Assembly: GCF_958439165.1 (NCBI RefSeq)
Contig: NZ_OY288135.1
Location: 1 to 64,000, forward strand
Origin: an uncultured Hydrogenophaga sp.
GTDB lineage: Bacteria > Pseudomonadota > Gammaproteobacteria > Burkholderiales > Burkholderiaceae_C
Direction: 5' to 3'
Length of the DNA: 64,000 nucleotides
Shown: positions 32,984 to 42,319 of the stretch, piece after piece
Layout of the letters: each line of letters starts with the position of its first letter
Numbering within the stretch: the first letter of the stretch is position 1
Notes under the pieces: generated by a model
Databases searched by the model: none
Seen by the model: only the letters and a program-made list of their open reading frames with translations
Told to the model about the DNA's origin: nothing
Program-made: the position numbers and the translations under genes

Positions 32984-35110
32984 ATGACCATGTTCAACAA
33001 AGTCACCAAGACCTTCCAGTGGGGCCGTCATTCGGTCCGCATGGAAACCGGCGAGATCGCCCGTCAGGCCAGCGGCGCCGTGCTGCTCGACATCGAAGGC
33101 ACCGTCGTGCTGGCCACCGTGGTCGCCCGCACCGAAGCCAAGGCTGGCCAGGACTTCTTCCCCCTGACCGTCGACTACCTCGAGAAGACCTACGCCGCCG
33201 GCAAGATCCCGGGCAGCTTCTTCAAGCGCGAAGGCCGTCCGAGCGAGTTCGAGACCCTCACCAGCCGCCTGATCGACCGCCCGATCCGCCCGCTGTTCCC
33301 GGAAGGCTTCTTCAATGAAGTCCAGGTGGTCATCCACACCGTGTCGCTCAACCCCGAGGTCGACGCCGACATCGCCGCCATGATCGCCACCTCCGCCGCG
33401 CTGGCGGTGTCCGGCATCCCGTTCAATGGCCCCATCGGTGCTGCCCGCGTGGGTTACATCAACGGCCAGTACGTGCTGAACCCGGGCCAGACCGAGCGCA
33501 AGGACAGCCAGATGGACCTGGTGGTCGCCGGCACCGCCTCGGCCGTGCTGATGGTCGAATCCGAAGCCGACCAGCTCTCCGAAGACCTCATGCTGGGCGC
33601 CGTGGTGTTCGGTCACGAGCAGGGCAACATCGCCATCGAAGCCATCAACGAGCTGGTGCGTGACGCCGGCAAGCCCGAGTGGACCTGGCAGGCTCCCGCC
33701 AAGGACGAGTCCCTGATCGCCAAGGTCCAGGCTCTGGGCCAGGCCAAGCTGGAAGCCGCCTACCAGATCCGCAACAAGCAGGCCCGCACCCAGGCCTGCC
33801 GCGCCGCCTACGCCGACGTCATGGCCGGCCTGAAGGCCGACGGCGTCGAATTCGACGGCGTGGCCGTGGAAGGTCTGCTGTTCGAGATCGAGGCCAAGAT
33901 CGTCCGTGGCCAGATCCTGGCCGGCGAGCCCCGCATCGACGGTCGCGACACCCGCACCGTGCGCGGCATCGAGATCCGCAACGGCGTGCTGCCCCGCACC
34001 CACGGCTCGGCCCTGTTCACCCGCGGCGAGACCCAGGCCCTGGTGGTCGCCACCCTCGGCACCGACCGCGACGCCCAGAAGATCGACGCGCTCGCCGGCG
34101 AGTACGACGACCGCTTCATGCTGCACTACAACATGCCTCCCTTCGCCACCGGCGAAACCGGCCGCGTCGGCAGCCCGAAGCGCCGCGAGATCGGCCACGG
34201 CCGTCTGGCCAAGCGCGCCCTGGTGGCCGCCCTGCCGAGCAAGGAAGAGTTCCCCTACACCATCCGCGTGGTGTCCGAAATCACCGAGTCCAACGGCTCC
34301 TCGTCGATGGCTTCGGTCTGCGGCGGCTGCCTGGCACTGATGGACGCCGGCGTTCCCATGAAGGCCCATGTGGCCGGCATCGCCATGGGCCTGATCAAGG
34401 AAGGCAACCGCTTTGCGGTGCTGACCGACATCCTGGGTGACGAGGACCACCTCGGCGACATGGACTTCAAGGTGGCCGGCACCACCAACGGCATCACCGC
34501 CCTGCAGATGGACATCAAGATCCAGGGCATCACCAAGGAAATCATGCAGGTCGCGCTGGCCCAGGCCAAGGAAGCCCGCATGCACATCCTGGGCAAGATG
34601 CAGGAAGCCATGGGCGAGGCCAAGACCGAGATCAGCAGCTTCGCGCCCAAGCTCTACACCATGAAGATCAACCCGGAGAAGATCCGTGACGTGATCGGCA
34701 AGGGCGGCGCCGTGATCCGTGCGCTGACCGAAGAGACCGGCTGCCAGATCAACATCGAGGAAGACGGCACCATCACCATCGCCGCCACCGACGCTTCCAA
34801 GGCCGACGAAGCCAAGCGCCGCATCGAGCAGATCACCGCGGAAGTCGAGATCGGCAAGGTCTACGAAGGCCCGATCACCAAGATCCTGGACTTCGGTGCC
34901 CTGGTCAACCTGCTGCCCGGCAAGGACGGCCTGCTGCACATCAGCCAGATCGCCCACGAGCGCGTGGAGAAGGTCACCGACTACCTGTCGGAAGGCCAGA
35001 TCGTCAAGGTCAAGGTGCTCGAGACCGACGAGAAGGGCCGTGTCAAGCTGTCCATGAAGGCGCTGATCGACCGCAACGCCGGCGAGCAGCAGCAACAGCA
35101 GCAGCAATAA
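32984..35110 (+). CDS. pnp: Polyribonucleotide nucleotidyltransferase (PNPase)
   Basis: A 708-residue exoribonuclease degrading RNA 3'-5' by phosphorolysis. Two RNase PH domains are joined by a helical domain, with catalytic-core blocks such as EFETLTSRLIDRPIRPLFPE in the first and SSSMASVCGGCLALMDAGVP in the second. Then come a KH domain (RDVIGKGGAVIRALTEETG) and an S1 domain (VYEGPITKILDFGALVNLLP). The protein ends in seven glutamines encoded by a CAR repeat. The start ATG follows CAGGAG. A second in-frame ATG two codons later is also possible. The leader hairpins suggest autoregulation. Confidence 0.97.
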   Translation: MTMFNKVTKTFQWGRHSVRMETGEIARQASGAVLLDIEGTVVLATVVARTEAKAGQDFFPLTVDYLEKTYAAGKIPGSFFKREGRPSEFETLTSRLIDRPIRPLFPEGFFNEVQVVIHTVSLNPEVDADIAAMIATSAALAVSGIPFNGPIGAARVGYINGQYVLNPGQTERKDSQMDLVVAGTASAVLMVESEADQLSEDLMLGAVVFGHEQGNIAIEAINELVRDAGKPEWTWQAPAKDESLIAKVQALGQAKLEAAYQIRNKQARTQACRAAYADVMAGLKADGVEFDGVAVEGLLFEIEAKIVRGQILAGEPRIDGRDTRTVRGIEIRNGVLPRTHGSALFTRGETQALVVATLGTDRDAQKIDALAGEYDDRFMLHYNMPPFATGETGRVGSPKRREIGHGRLAKRALVAALPSKEEFPYTIRVVSEITESNGSSSMASVCGGCLALMDAGVPMKAHVAGIAMGLIKEGNRFAVLTDILGDEDHLGDMDFKVAGTTNGITALQMDIKIQGITKEIMQVALAQAKEARMHILGKMQEAMGEAKTEISSFAPKLYTMKINPEKIRDVIGKGGAVIRALTEETGCQINIEEDGTITIAATDASKADEAKRRIEQITAEVEIGKVYEGPITKILDFGALVNLLPGKDGLLHISQIAHERVEKVTDYLSEGQIVKVKVLETDEKGRVKLSMKALIDRNAGEQQQQQQQ

Positions 35111-35134
35111 GCCGCGACCGACCTGGAGACCGTC

Positions 35135-36133
35135 ATGTCGACCATGCAGGCCGTCGAGATCCGTGGATTCGGGGCACCCGAGGTGCTCCAGATGGGTGAG
35201 CGTCCGGTGCCGGTGGCCGGTCCGGGCGAGGTGCTGATCCGCGTCAGCGCGTCGGGCGTCAACCGCCCGGACGTGCTGCAGCGCACCGGCAACTACCCGG
35301 TGCCGCCCGGCGCGTCCGACATCCCCGGTCTGGAAGTGGCCGGTGTCATCGAATCCGGTGATGCCGCCGCCCTGCAGGCTGCCGGTCTGAAGGTTGGCGA
35401 CCGCGTCTGCGCCCTGGTGGCCGGGGGCGGTTACGCCCGGTGGTGCGTGGCTCCGGTGGGCCAGTGCCTGCCGGTGCCGGCCGGGTTGAGCGATCTGGAG
35501 GCCGCTGGCCTTCCGGAAACCTTCTTCACCGTCTGGAGCAACGTGTTCGACCGCGGCCGTCTGCAGGCCGGCGAGACCCTGCTGATCCAGGGCGGCACCA
35601 GCGGCATCGGCGTGACGGCCATCCAGATGGCCAAGGCCATGGGGGCCACCGTCATCGCCACCGCCGGCAGCGACGAAAAGTGCGCTGCCTGCCTCAAGCT
35701 GGGTGCCGATCACGCCATCAACTACCGCACCCAGGACTTCGCCGCCGTGGCCCGTGATCTCACCGGTGGCCAGGGTGTCAACGTCATCCTGGACATGGTG
35801 GCCGGCAGTTATGTGGCCCGCGAGGTGGAGTGCCTGGCCGAGGATGGCCGGCTGGTCATCATCGCGGTGCAGGGCGGCATCGACGCCGGCTTCAACGCCG
35901 GTCTGGTGCTGCGCCGCCGCCTTGTCATCACCGGCTCCACACTGCGTCCGCGTCCGGTGGCCTTCAAGGCCGCCATCGCACAGTCGCTGCGCCAGCATGT
36001 CTGGCCGCTGCTGGAGTCCGGCCGCATCCGCCCCGTCATCCACCAGGTGTTCAAGCCGGCGGAAGCCGCCCAGGCCCACACCCTGATGGAGAGCAACACC
36101 CACATCGGCAAGCTGATGCTGCAGTGGGACTGA
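35135..36133 (+). CDS. Zinc-independent NAD(P)H quinone oxidoreductase (PIG3 family)
   Basis: A 332-residue medium-chain reductase of the quinone oxidoreductase/PIG3 type. The GroES-like half (RVSASGVNRPDVLQRTGNYP) is followed by a nucleotide-binding Rossmann half with GGTSGIGVTAIQMAKAMGA and TAGSDEKCAACLKLGADHAI. Zinc ligands of alcohol dehydrogenases are absent. It lies 24 bases after pnp and 19 before tpiA, a conserved order in Burkholderiales. The physiological substrate is not known. Confidence 0.9.
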   Translation: MSTMQAVEIRGFGAPEVLQMGERPVPVAGPGEVLIRVSASGVNRPDVLQRTGNYPVPPGASDIPGLEVAGVIESGDAAALQAAGLKVGDRVCALVAGGGYARWCVAPVGQCLPVPAGLSDLEAAGLPETFFTVWSNVFDRGRLQAGETLLIQGGTSGIGVTAIQMAKAMGATVIATAGSDEKCAACLKLGADHAINYRTQDFAAVARDLTGGQGVNVILDMVAGSYVAREVECLAEDGRLVIIAVQGGIDAGFNAGLVLRRRLVITGSTLRPRPVAFKAAIAQSLRQHVWPLLESGRIRPVIHQVFKPAEAAQAHTLMESNTHIGKLMLQWD

Positions 36134-36152
36134 CCCCGACGTCGTGCACGCC

Positions 36153-36893
36153 ATGAAGAAACTGATTGCAGGCAACTGGAAGATGAACGGCGGCCTGGCC
36201 GCCAACGAGGCCCTGGTCCGCGCCATGCTGGCCGGCATCGGGCAGCCCGCGGCCCAGGTGGCCTTGTGCGCGCCGGCGCCATACCTGGCCCAGTTGCAGT
36301 CGCTGCTGGCCGGCAGCCCGGTGGCCTGGGGGGCGCAGGACGTCTCGGCCCATGAGCAGGGTGCCTACACCGGCGAGCTGTCGGCGGCCATGCTGCGCGA
36401 CTTCGCCTGCCGCTATGCGATCGTCGGTCACTCGGAGCGTCGCCAGTACCACGGCGAGACCGATGCCGTGGTGGCCCAGAAAGCCCAGCGCGCGCTCTCG
36501 GCCGGCATCACGCCGATCGTCTGTGTCGGCGAGACCCTGGCCGAGCGTGAAGCCGGACAGACCGAGGCTGTGGTCAAGCGCCAGCTGGCCGCCGTCATCC
36601 ATGTCGTGGCCCATTGCACCAGCGAAATCGTGGTGGCTTACGAACCGGTGTGGGCCATCGGCACCGGCAAGACCGCAACCCCGGAACAGGCCCAGCAGGT
36701 GCACGCCGTCCTGCGCCAGCAGCTGGCTGCGGCCACGGCGCATGCCGAGCGGGTCCAGATCCTGTATGGCGGCAGCATGAACGCCGCCAACGCTGCCAGC
36801 CTGCTGGCCCAGCCCGACATCGATGGTGGCCTGATCGGCGGAGCCTCCCTCAAGGCGCCGGATTTCCTGCAGATCGTGGCCGCCGCCGGCTGA
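36153..36893 (+). CDS. tpiA: Triosephosphate isomerase
   Basis: A 246-residue glycolytic enzyme interconverting dihydroxyacetone phosphate and glyceraldehyde 3-phosphate. Catalytic Lys10 (in AGNWKMNG), His93 (in YAIVGHSERR) and Glu164 (in AYEPVWAIGTG) are present, as are the phosphate loop residues of YGGSMNAANA and GGLIGGASL near the end. A GTG nine bases upstream is in frame, but the ATG gives the family start. Confidence 0.97.
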   Translation: MKKLIAGNWKMNGGLAANEALVRAMLAGIGQPAAQVALCAPAPYLAQLQSLLAGSPVAWGAQDVSAHEQGAYTGELSAAMLRDFACRYAIVGHSERRQYHGETDAVVAQKAQRALSAGITPIVCVGETLAEREAGQTEAVVKRQLAAVIHVVAHCTSEIVVAYEPVWAIGTGKTATPEQAQQVHAVLRQQLAAATAHAERVQILYGGSMNAANAASLLAQPDIDGGLIGGASLKAPDFLQIVAAAG

Positions 36894-36945
36894 GACTGGC
36901 CGGCCCTGCCACTGCAACCACCCTGAATTTCAGTAGAAACTTGCC

Positions 36946-37344
36946 ATGAACATCGTCCTGACCCTCCTGCTCGTCGTCCAGATCCTGTCCGCGCTGGCCA
37001 TGATCGGCCTCATCCTCATGCAGCACGGCAAAGGTGCTGACGCAGGAGCCGCCTTCGGTGGCGGCGGTGGCGGCTCTGCCAGCCTGTTCGGCGCCTCGGG
37101 CAGTGCCAACTTCCTCTCGCGCAGCACGGGCGTGCTGGCCACCGTGTTCCTGGCCTGCACGCTGGGTCTGGCCTATTTCGGCAACCTGCGCACTGCAGCT
37201 CCCAGCGCCGGCAGCGTGCTTGAAAACACCGCCGTGCCGGTGACCCCCGCCCAGCAGATTCCGGGCTCCGCACCGGCCAGCGGCGTTGCTCCGGTCGCTC
37301 CCGCAGCACCGGCCACCGGTGCCGATGCGATTCCTGCCAAGTAA
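36946..37344 (+). CDS. secG: Protein translocase subunit SecG
   Basis: A 132-residue inner-membrane protein with two helices (about 2-22 and 62-82) flanking a glycine-rich loop (AFGGGGGGSASLFGASGSAN), the SecG hallmark, and a proline/alanine-rich tail. It supports SecYEG-mediated export. Its place between tpiA and tRNA-Leu/nuoA is conserved in related genomes. Confidence 0.94.
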   Translation: MNIVLTLLLVVQILSALAMIGLILMQHGKGADAGAAFGGGGGGSASLFGASGSANFLSRSTGVLATVFLACTLGLAYFGNLRTAAPSAGSVLENTAVPVTPAQQIPGSAPASGVAPVAPAAPATGADAIPAK

Positions 37345-37463
37345 TCGTGGAAAGCGCGTCGAAAAAGGCGCGCGCCCCTCTCAAAAGCGGGGTTGATTCA
37401 GGGTAAACTCTATGGGTTGTCGGGGTGGCGCACACAAACGGTGCCAGCCGGGCAAGTCAACCA

Positions 37464-37548
37464 GCCGACGTGGTGAAATTGGTAGACACGCTATCTTGAG
37501 GGGGTAGTGGCGAAAGCTGTGCGAGTTCGAGTCTCGCCGTCGGCACCA
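37464..37548 (+). tRNA. tRNA-Leu (anticodon GAG)
   Basis: 85 bases fold into a long-variable-arm tRNA: acceptor GCCGACG/CGTCGGC with discriminator A and encoded CCA, a D-loop with GGTAGACA, anticodon loop TTGAGGG (GAG) closed by CTATC/GGTAG, a variable arm (TGGCGAAAGCT region) and the T-arm GCGAG-TTCGAGT-CTCGC. The long variable arm and GAG anticodon identify leucine (CUU/CUC codons). It lies between secG and nuoA. Confidence 0.95.
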
Positions 37549-37560
37549 GATCTTTGGACA

Positions 37561-37580
37561 ACACGGCACGCATGCCGTGT
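37561..37580 (+). repeat. Hairpin between tRNA-Leu and nuoA
   Basis: ACACGGCA and TGCCGTGT form a perfect eight-pair stem with the four-base loop CGCA, 12 bases after the tRNA and 17 before the nuoA start. No T run follows. It could be a processing or stability element if the tRNA and nuo operon share a transcript. Confidence 0.55.
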
Positions 37581-37597
37581 CAGCGGATAGACCCAAG

Positions 37598-37957
37598 ATG
37601 AGCCTCGACCAATACCTGCCCGTCCTTTTGTTCATCCTGGTGGGCATTGCGGTCGGCATCATTCCGCAGGTGTTGGGTTACATCCTCGGGCCCAACCTGC
37701 CCGACGCTGAAAAGAATTCTCCGTATGAGTGCGGCTTCGAGGCCTTCGAAGACGCCCGCATGAAGTTCGATGTGCGCTACTACCTCGTCGCCATCCTCTT
37801 CATCCTGTTCGACCTCGAGATCGCTTTCCTGATTCCCTGGGCGGTGGCTTTTTCGGACATCGGCCTGACCGGCTTCCTCGCCGGCGTCGTGTTCCTCGCC
37901 ATCCTCACCGTGGGCTTCGCCTACGAGTGGAAAAAGGGTGCCCTCGACTGGGAATGA
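37598..37957 (+). CDS. nuoA: NADH-quinone oxidoreductase subunit A
   Basis: A 119-residue membrane subunit of complex I with three helices. The conserved loop YECGFEAFEDARMKFDVRYY follows the first helix and DLEIAFLIPWAV marks the second. The first gene of the 14-gene nuo operon. The ribosome-binding site is weak, and the ATG is set by the family start. Confidence 0.96.
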   Translation: MSLDQYLPVLLFILVGIAVGIIPQVLGYILGPNLPDAEKNSPYECGFEAFEDARMKFDVRYYLVAILFILFDLEIAFLIPWAVAFSDIGLTGFLAGVVFLAILTVGFAYEWKKGALDWE

Positions 37958-37996
37958 CCGGGCCCGCCCTGCCGGGCGATCACTGCGGAGCTTTGC

Positions 37997-38476
37997 ATGA
38001 TTGAAGGTGTATTCAAGGAAGGGTTCGTCACCACCAGCTATGACGCGGTGGTGAACTGGGCCAAGACCGGTTCCCTGTGGCCCATGACCTTCGGTCTGGC
38101 CTGCTGCGCCGTCGAAATGATGCATGCGGCGGCTGCCCGCTACGACATCGGCCGCTTCGGCTCAGAGGTGTTCCGGGCCAGTCCCCGCCAGTCCGACCTC
38201 ATGATCGTGGCCGGCACCCTGTGCAACAAGATGGCGCCGGCCCTGCGCAAGGTCTATGACCAGATGGCCGAGCCGCGCTGGGTGCTCTCCATGGGCTCGT
38301 GCGCCAACGGCGGCGGCTACTACCACTACAGCTACTCGGTCGTGCGCGGCTGCGATCGCATCGTGCCGGTCGATGTGTACGTGCCGGGCTGCCCGCCCAC
38401 TGCCGAGGCGCTGCTGTACGGAATCATCCAGCTGCAGCAGAAGATCCGCCGCACGCAGACCATCGCCAGGGCCTGA
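37997..38476 (+). CDS. nuoB: NADH-quinone oxidoreductase subunit B
   Basis: A 159-residue peripheral-arm subunit holding cluster N2, the last Fe-S centre before quinone. Ligands are the tandem C36-C37 (in GLACCAVEMM), C102 (in MGSCANGGG) and C132 (in VPGCPPTAEALLYG). It interacts with NuoD at the quinone site. Confidence 0.97.
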   Translation: MIEGVFKEGFVTTSYDAVVNWAKTGSLWPMTFGLACCAVEMMHAAAARYDIGRFGSEVFRASPRQSDLMIVAGTLCNKMAPALRKVYDQMAEPRWVLSMGSCANGGGYYHYSYSVVRGCDRIVPVDVYVPGCPPTAEALLYGIIQLQQKIRRTQTIARA

Positions 38477-38533
38477 GCCGGTCACGACGAACGCCGCCAC
38501 AGCGATCTGCACAGCCTGTCCGAGCCCACGCCC

Positions 38534-39169
38534 ATGACCGACACCGTCAACGATACCGACACCTCTCCCCGAGCCGTGGCGCCTGCGGCGCTGCAGCTCC
38601 AGCTGGCCGAGCTGCTGGGCGAGCGCGCCCGCTCGCTCACCCTGGAGCGCGACGAGCTCACCCTGACCGTCCGCCCGGCCGACTATGCCGAGGTCATGGC
38701 ACTGCTGCGCGACGCGCCGGTGGCCCGATTCGAGCAGCTGGTCGACCTCTGCGGCATGGACTACTCCACCTACGGCGACGGCCGCTGGGAAGGTCAACGA
38801 TTCGCTGCGGTGTCCCATCTGCTGTCGGTGTCGCTGAACCAGCGCCTGCGCGTGCGGGTGTTCTGCGCCGACGACGACTTCCCCGTCCTGCCTTCGGTCA
38901 CCGGCCTGTGGGCCAGTGCCAACTGGTACGAGCGCGAAGCCTTCGACCTGTTCGGCATCGTCTTTGAAGGTCACGAGGACCTGCGCCGCATCCTGACCGA
39001 CTACGGCTTCATCGGCCACCCGTTCCGCAAGGACTTCCCGCTGTCGGGTCATGTCGAGATGCGTTACGACGCCGAGCGCCAGCGCGTGATCTACGAGCCG
39101 GTGAGCATCGAGCCGCGCGAGATCACCCCGCGCATCATCCGCGAAGACAACTACGGCGGCCTGCACTGA
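38534..39169 (+). CDS. nuoC: NADH-quinone oxidoreductase subunit C
   Basis: A 211-residue 30-kDa subunit of the peripheral arm, encoded separately from nuoD. Recognised by ANWYEREAFDLFGIVFEGH and the following LTDYGFIGHPFRKDFPLSG. The first 20 or so residues are variable and threonine/alanine-rich. Confidence 0.96.
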   Translation: MTDTVNDTDTSPRAVAPAALQLQLAELLGERARSLTLERDELTLTVRPADYAEVMALLRDAPVARFEQLVDLCGMDYSTYGDGRWEGQRFAAVSHLLSVSLNQRLRVRVFCADDDFPVLPSVTGLWASANWYEREAFDLFGIVFEGHEDLRRILTDYGFIGHPFRKDFPLSGHVEMRYDAERQRVIYEPVSIEPREITPRIIREDNYGGLH

Positions 39170-39188
39170 AGGCGCGAGGCATCCCGAC

Positions 39189-40442
39189 ATGGCAGAGATC
39201 AAGAACTACACCCTGAACTTCGGTCCGCAGCACCCGGCAGCCCACGGCGTGCTGCGTCTGGTGCTCGAGCTCGACGGAGAGGTGGTGCAGCGCGCCGACC
39301 CCCACATCGGCCTGCTCCACCGCGCCACCGAGAAGCTGGCCGAGCACAAGACCTTCATCCAGTCGCTGCCCTACATGGACCGGCTGGACTACGTCTCGAT
39401 GATGTGCAACGAGCACGCCTACTGCCTGGCCATCGAGAAGCTGCTGGGCATCGAGGTGCCCGAGCGTGCCCAGTACATCCGGGTGATGTTCAGCGAGATC
39501 ACCCGGCTGCTCAACCACCTGATGTGGCTGGGCTCGCACGGCAACGACTGCGGCAGCTCCACCATCCTGATCTACGCGTTCCGCGAGCGCGAGGACCTGT
39601 TCGACATGTACGAGGCGGTGTCCGGTGCCCGGATGCACGCGGCCTACTTCCGCCCGGGCGGCGTCTACCGCGACCTGCCGGACAGCATGCCGCAGTACCA
39701 GGCCAGCAAGGTGCGCAACGCGCGGGCCATTGCCGAGCTGAACGAGAACCGCCAGGGTTCGATGCTGGACTTCATCGAGGACTTCACCAAGCGTTTCCCG
39801 ACCTACCTCGACGAGTACCACACGCTCCTGACCGACAACCGCATCTGGAAGCAGCGCACCGTGGGCATCGGCGTGGTCACGCCCGAGCGGGCGCTGAGCC
39901 TGGGCATGACCGGCCCGATGCTGCGCGGCTCCGGCATCGCCTGGGACCTGCGCAAGAAGCAGCCCTACGACGTGTACTATCGCCTGGACTTCGACATCCC
40001 GGTCGGCCGCACCGGCGACTGCTACGACCGCTACCTCGTCCGCATGGAAGAGATGAAGCAGTCCAACCGCATCATCCAGCAGTGCGTTGCATGGCTGCGG
40101 GCCAACCCGGGTCCGGTCATCACCGACAACCACAAGGTGGCGCCGCCGGCCCGCGAGGCCATGAAGAGCAACATGGAGGAGCTGATCCACCATTTCAAGC
40201 TCTTCACCGAAGGCTTCCATGTGCCCGAGGGCGAGGCCTACGCCGCCGTCGAGCACCCCAAGGGCGAATTCGGCATCTACATGGTGAGCGACGGAGCCAA
40301 CAAGCCCTACCGGCTGAAGATCCGTGCCCCCGGCTTTGCCCACCTCGCCACGCTCGACGAGATGGCGCGCGGCCACATGCTGGCCGACGCAGTGGCCATC
40401 ATCGGCACCATGGACATCGTTTTCGGAGAGATCGACCGATGA
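39189..40442 (+). CDS. nuoD: NADH-quinone oxidoreductase subunit D
   Basis: A 417-residue 49-kDa subunit, relative of NiFe hydrogenase large subunits, that forms the quinone pocket with NuoB. Typical blocks are NFGPQHPAAHGVLRLVLELD near the start with the quinone-pocket histidine, and the terminal IGTMDIVFGEIDR. Its stop overlaps the nuoE start by four bases. Confidence 0.97.
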   Translation: MAEIKNYTLNFGPQHPAAHGVLRLVLELDGEVVQRADPHIGLLHRATEKLAEHKTFIQSLPYMDRLDYVSMMCNEHAYCLAIEKLLGIEVPERAQYIRVMFSEITRLLNHLMWLGSHGNDCGSSTILIYAFREREDLFDMYEAVSGARMHAAYFRPGGVYRDLPDSMPQYQASKVRNARAIAELNENRQGSMLDFIEDFTKRFPTYLDEYHTLLTDNRIWKQRTVGIGVVTPERALSLGMTGPMLRGSGIAWDLRKKQPYDVYYRLDFDIPVGRTGDCYDRYLVRMEEMKQSNRIIQQCVAWLRANPGPVITDNHKVAPPAREAMKSNMEELIHHFKLFTEGFHVPEGEAYAAVEHPKGEFGIYMVSDGANKPYRLKIRAPGFAHLATLDEMARGHMLADAVAIIGTMDIVFGEIDR

Positions 40443-40945
40443 ACACCCCCGTCGTTTTTTCGGAAGCCACCATCGCGCGTTTCGACCGCGAGGTTGCCAA
40501 GTACCCCGACGATCAACGGCAGTCGGCCGTCATGGCCTGCCTGTCCATCATCCAGCAGGAGCAGGGCCATGTGAGCCCGGCTGCCGAGGCGGCCCTGGCC
40601 ACCTACCTGCGCATGGAGCCGATCGCGGTCCACGAGGTCACCACCTTCTACAACATGTACAACCAGCAGGCGGTGGGCCGGTTCAAGCTCAACGTCTGCA
40701 CCAATCTGCCGTGCCAGCTGCGCGACGGGCAGAAAGCCCTGCACCACCTCGAGAAGAAGCTGGGCATCACCATGGGCGAGACCACGGCCGACGGCCTGTT
40801 CACGCTGCAGCAGAGCGAGTGCCTGGGCGCCTGCGCCGATTCGCCGGTGATGCTGGTCAATGACCGCCACATGTGCAGTTTCATGAGCAACGACAAGCTC
40901 GACCAGCTGATCGACGGCCTCCGGGCCGCAGAGGGACAAGCATGA
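40439..40945 (+). CDS. nuoE: NADH-quinone oxidoreductase subunit E
   Basis: A 168-residue 24-kDa subunit with a thioredoxin-like [2Fe-2S] domain (cluster N1a). Ligands are C87 and C92 (CTNLPC) and C128 and C132 (CLGAC). The ATG overlaps the nuoD stop and its own stop overlaps nuoF, each by four bases. Confidence 0.96.
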   Translation: MNTPVVFSEATIARFDREVAKYPDDQRQSAVMACLSIIQQEQGHVSPAAEAALATYLRMEPIAVHEVTTFYNMYNQQAVGRFKLNVCTNLPCQLRDGQKALHHLEKKLGITMGETTADGLFTLQQSECLGACADSPVMLVNDRHMCSFMSNDKLDQLIDGLRAAEGQA

Positions 40946-42285
40946 ACGCCGACCAGATCATCAGCCAGTTCCGCGCCACCGGCGTGCAGACCTGCTTCCA
41001 TGGCCGCCACATCAATCCGCAGATCTATGCGGATCTGAATGGCGCCAACTGGTCGCTGAAGGACTATGTGGCCCGTGGCGGCTACCAGGCGCTGCGCAAG
41101 ATCCTGGGCCAGGACGGCAACGAGCCCATGACGCAGGACCAGGTGATCGCCACCGTCAAGGAATCCGCCCTGCGTGGCCGTGGCGGCGCAGGCTTCCCCA
41201 CCGGTCTGAAGTGGAGCTTCATGCCGCGCCAGTTCCCGGGGCAGAAATACCTCGTCTGCAACTCCGACGAGGGCGAGCCGGGTACCTGCAAGGACCGCGA
41301 CATCCTCATGTACAACCCGCACGTCGTCATCGAAGGCATGGCGATCGCGGCGTTCGCCATGGGCATCTCGGTGGGCTACAACTACATCCACGGCGAGATC
41401 TTCGAGGTGTACGAACGCTTCGAGGCTGCCCTGGAGGAAGCCCGCGCAGCCGGCTACCTGGGCGACCGGATCCTGGGTTCGGACTTCAGCTTCCAGCTCC
41501 ACGCGTTCCACGGTTTCGGCGCCTACATCTGCGGCGAGGAAACGGCGTTGCTCGAATCGCTGGAAGGCAAGAAGGGCCAGCCCCGCTTCAAGCCGCCGTT
41601 CCCCGCCAGCTTCGGCCTGTACGGCAAGCCCACCACCATCAACAACACCGAGACCTTCGCGGCGGTGCCCTGGATCATCCGCAACGGCGGTCAGGCCTAC
41701 CTCGAGTGCGGCAAGCCCAACAACGGCGGCACCAAGATCTTCTCGGTCAGCGGTGACGTGGAAATGCCCGGCAACTACGAGGTGCCGCTGGGCACGCCGT
41801 TTGCCAAGCTGCTGGAACTCGCCGGCGGCGTGCGCAAGGGCCGGACCCTGAAGGCGGTGATCCCGGGCGGTTCGTCCGCCCCGGTGCTGCCGGCGCACAT
41901 CATGATGGAGTGCACCATGGACTACGACTCCATCGCCAAGGCCGGCTCCATGCTGGGCTCGGGCGCGGTGATCGTCATGGACGACTCGCGCGACATGGTG
42001 GAGTCGCTCAAGCGGCTGTCCTATTTCTACATGCATGAGTCGTGCGGCCAGTGCACCCCCTGCCGCGAAGGCACCGGCTGGCTGTGGCGCATGGTCGACC
42101 GCATCGACCGCGGCCAGGGCCGCCCCGAGGACATGCAGCTGCTGGACAACGTGGCCGAGAACATCATGGGCCGCACCATCTGCGCCCTGGGCGATGCAGC
42201 GGCCATGCCGGTGCGCGCCATGATCAAGCACTTCCGCCACGAGTTCGAGGCCAGGATCGCCGCTGCGGCGACCCAGACCTCCTGA
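40942..42285 (+). CDS. nuoF: NADH-quinone oxidoreductase subunit F
   Basis: A 447-residue subunit that oxidises NADH with FMN. The NADH/FMN-binding stretch is GRGGAGFPTGLKWSF (about 76-90) and YICGEETALLESLEG, and cluster N3 is held by ESCGQCTPCREGTGW plus a later cysteine in TICALGDAA. It overlaps nuoE by four bases. Confidence 0.97.
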   Translation: MNADQIISQFRATGVQTCFHGRHINPQIYADLNGANWSLKDYVARGGYQALRKILGQDGNEPMTQDQVIATVKESALRGRGGAGFPTGLKWSFMPRQFPGQKYLVCNSDEGEPGTCKDRDILMYNPHVVIEGMAIAAFAMGISVGYNYIHGEIFEVYERFEAALEEARAAGYLGDRILGSDFSFQLHAFHGFGAYICGEETALLESLEGKKGQPRFKPPFPASFGLYGKPTTINNTETFAAVPWIIRNGGQAYLECGKPNNGGTKIFSVSGDVEMPGNYEVPLGTPFAKLLELAGGVRKGRTLKAVIPGGSSAPVLPAHIMMECTMDYDSIAKAGSMLGSGAVIVMDDSRDMVESLKRLSYFYMHESCGQCTPCREGTGWLWRMVDRIDRGQGRPEDMQLLDNVAENIMGRTICALGDAAAMPVRAMIKHFRHEFEARIAAAATQTS

Positions 42286-42319
42286 TCGGCAGACGATCGA
42301 CGGACATCGGAACACACCC

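Noticed and set aside
32876..36238. A 1,120-codon open frame on the minus strand opposite pnp, the quinone oxidoreductase and tpiA
   Set aside because: It is antisense to well-recognised genes, has no family features, and arises from the high GC content and codon bias of the coding strand.
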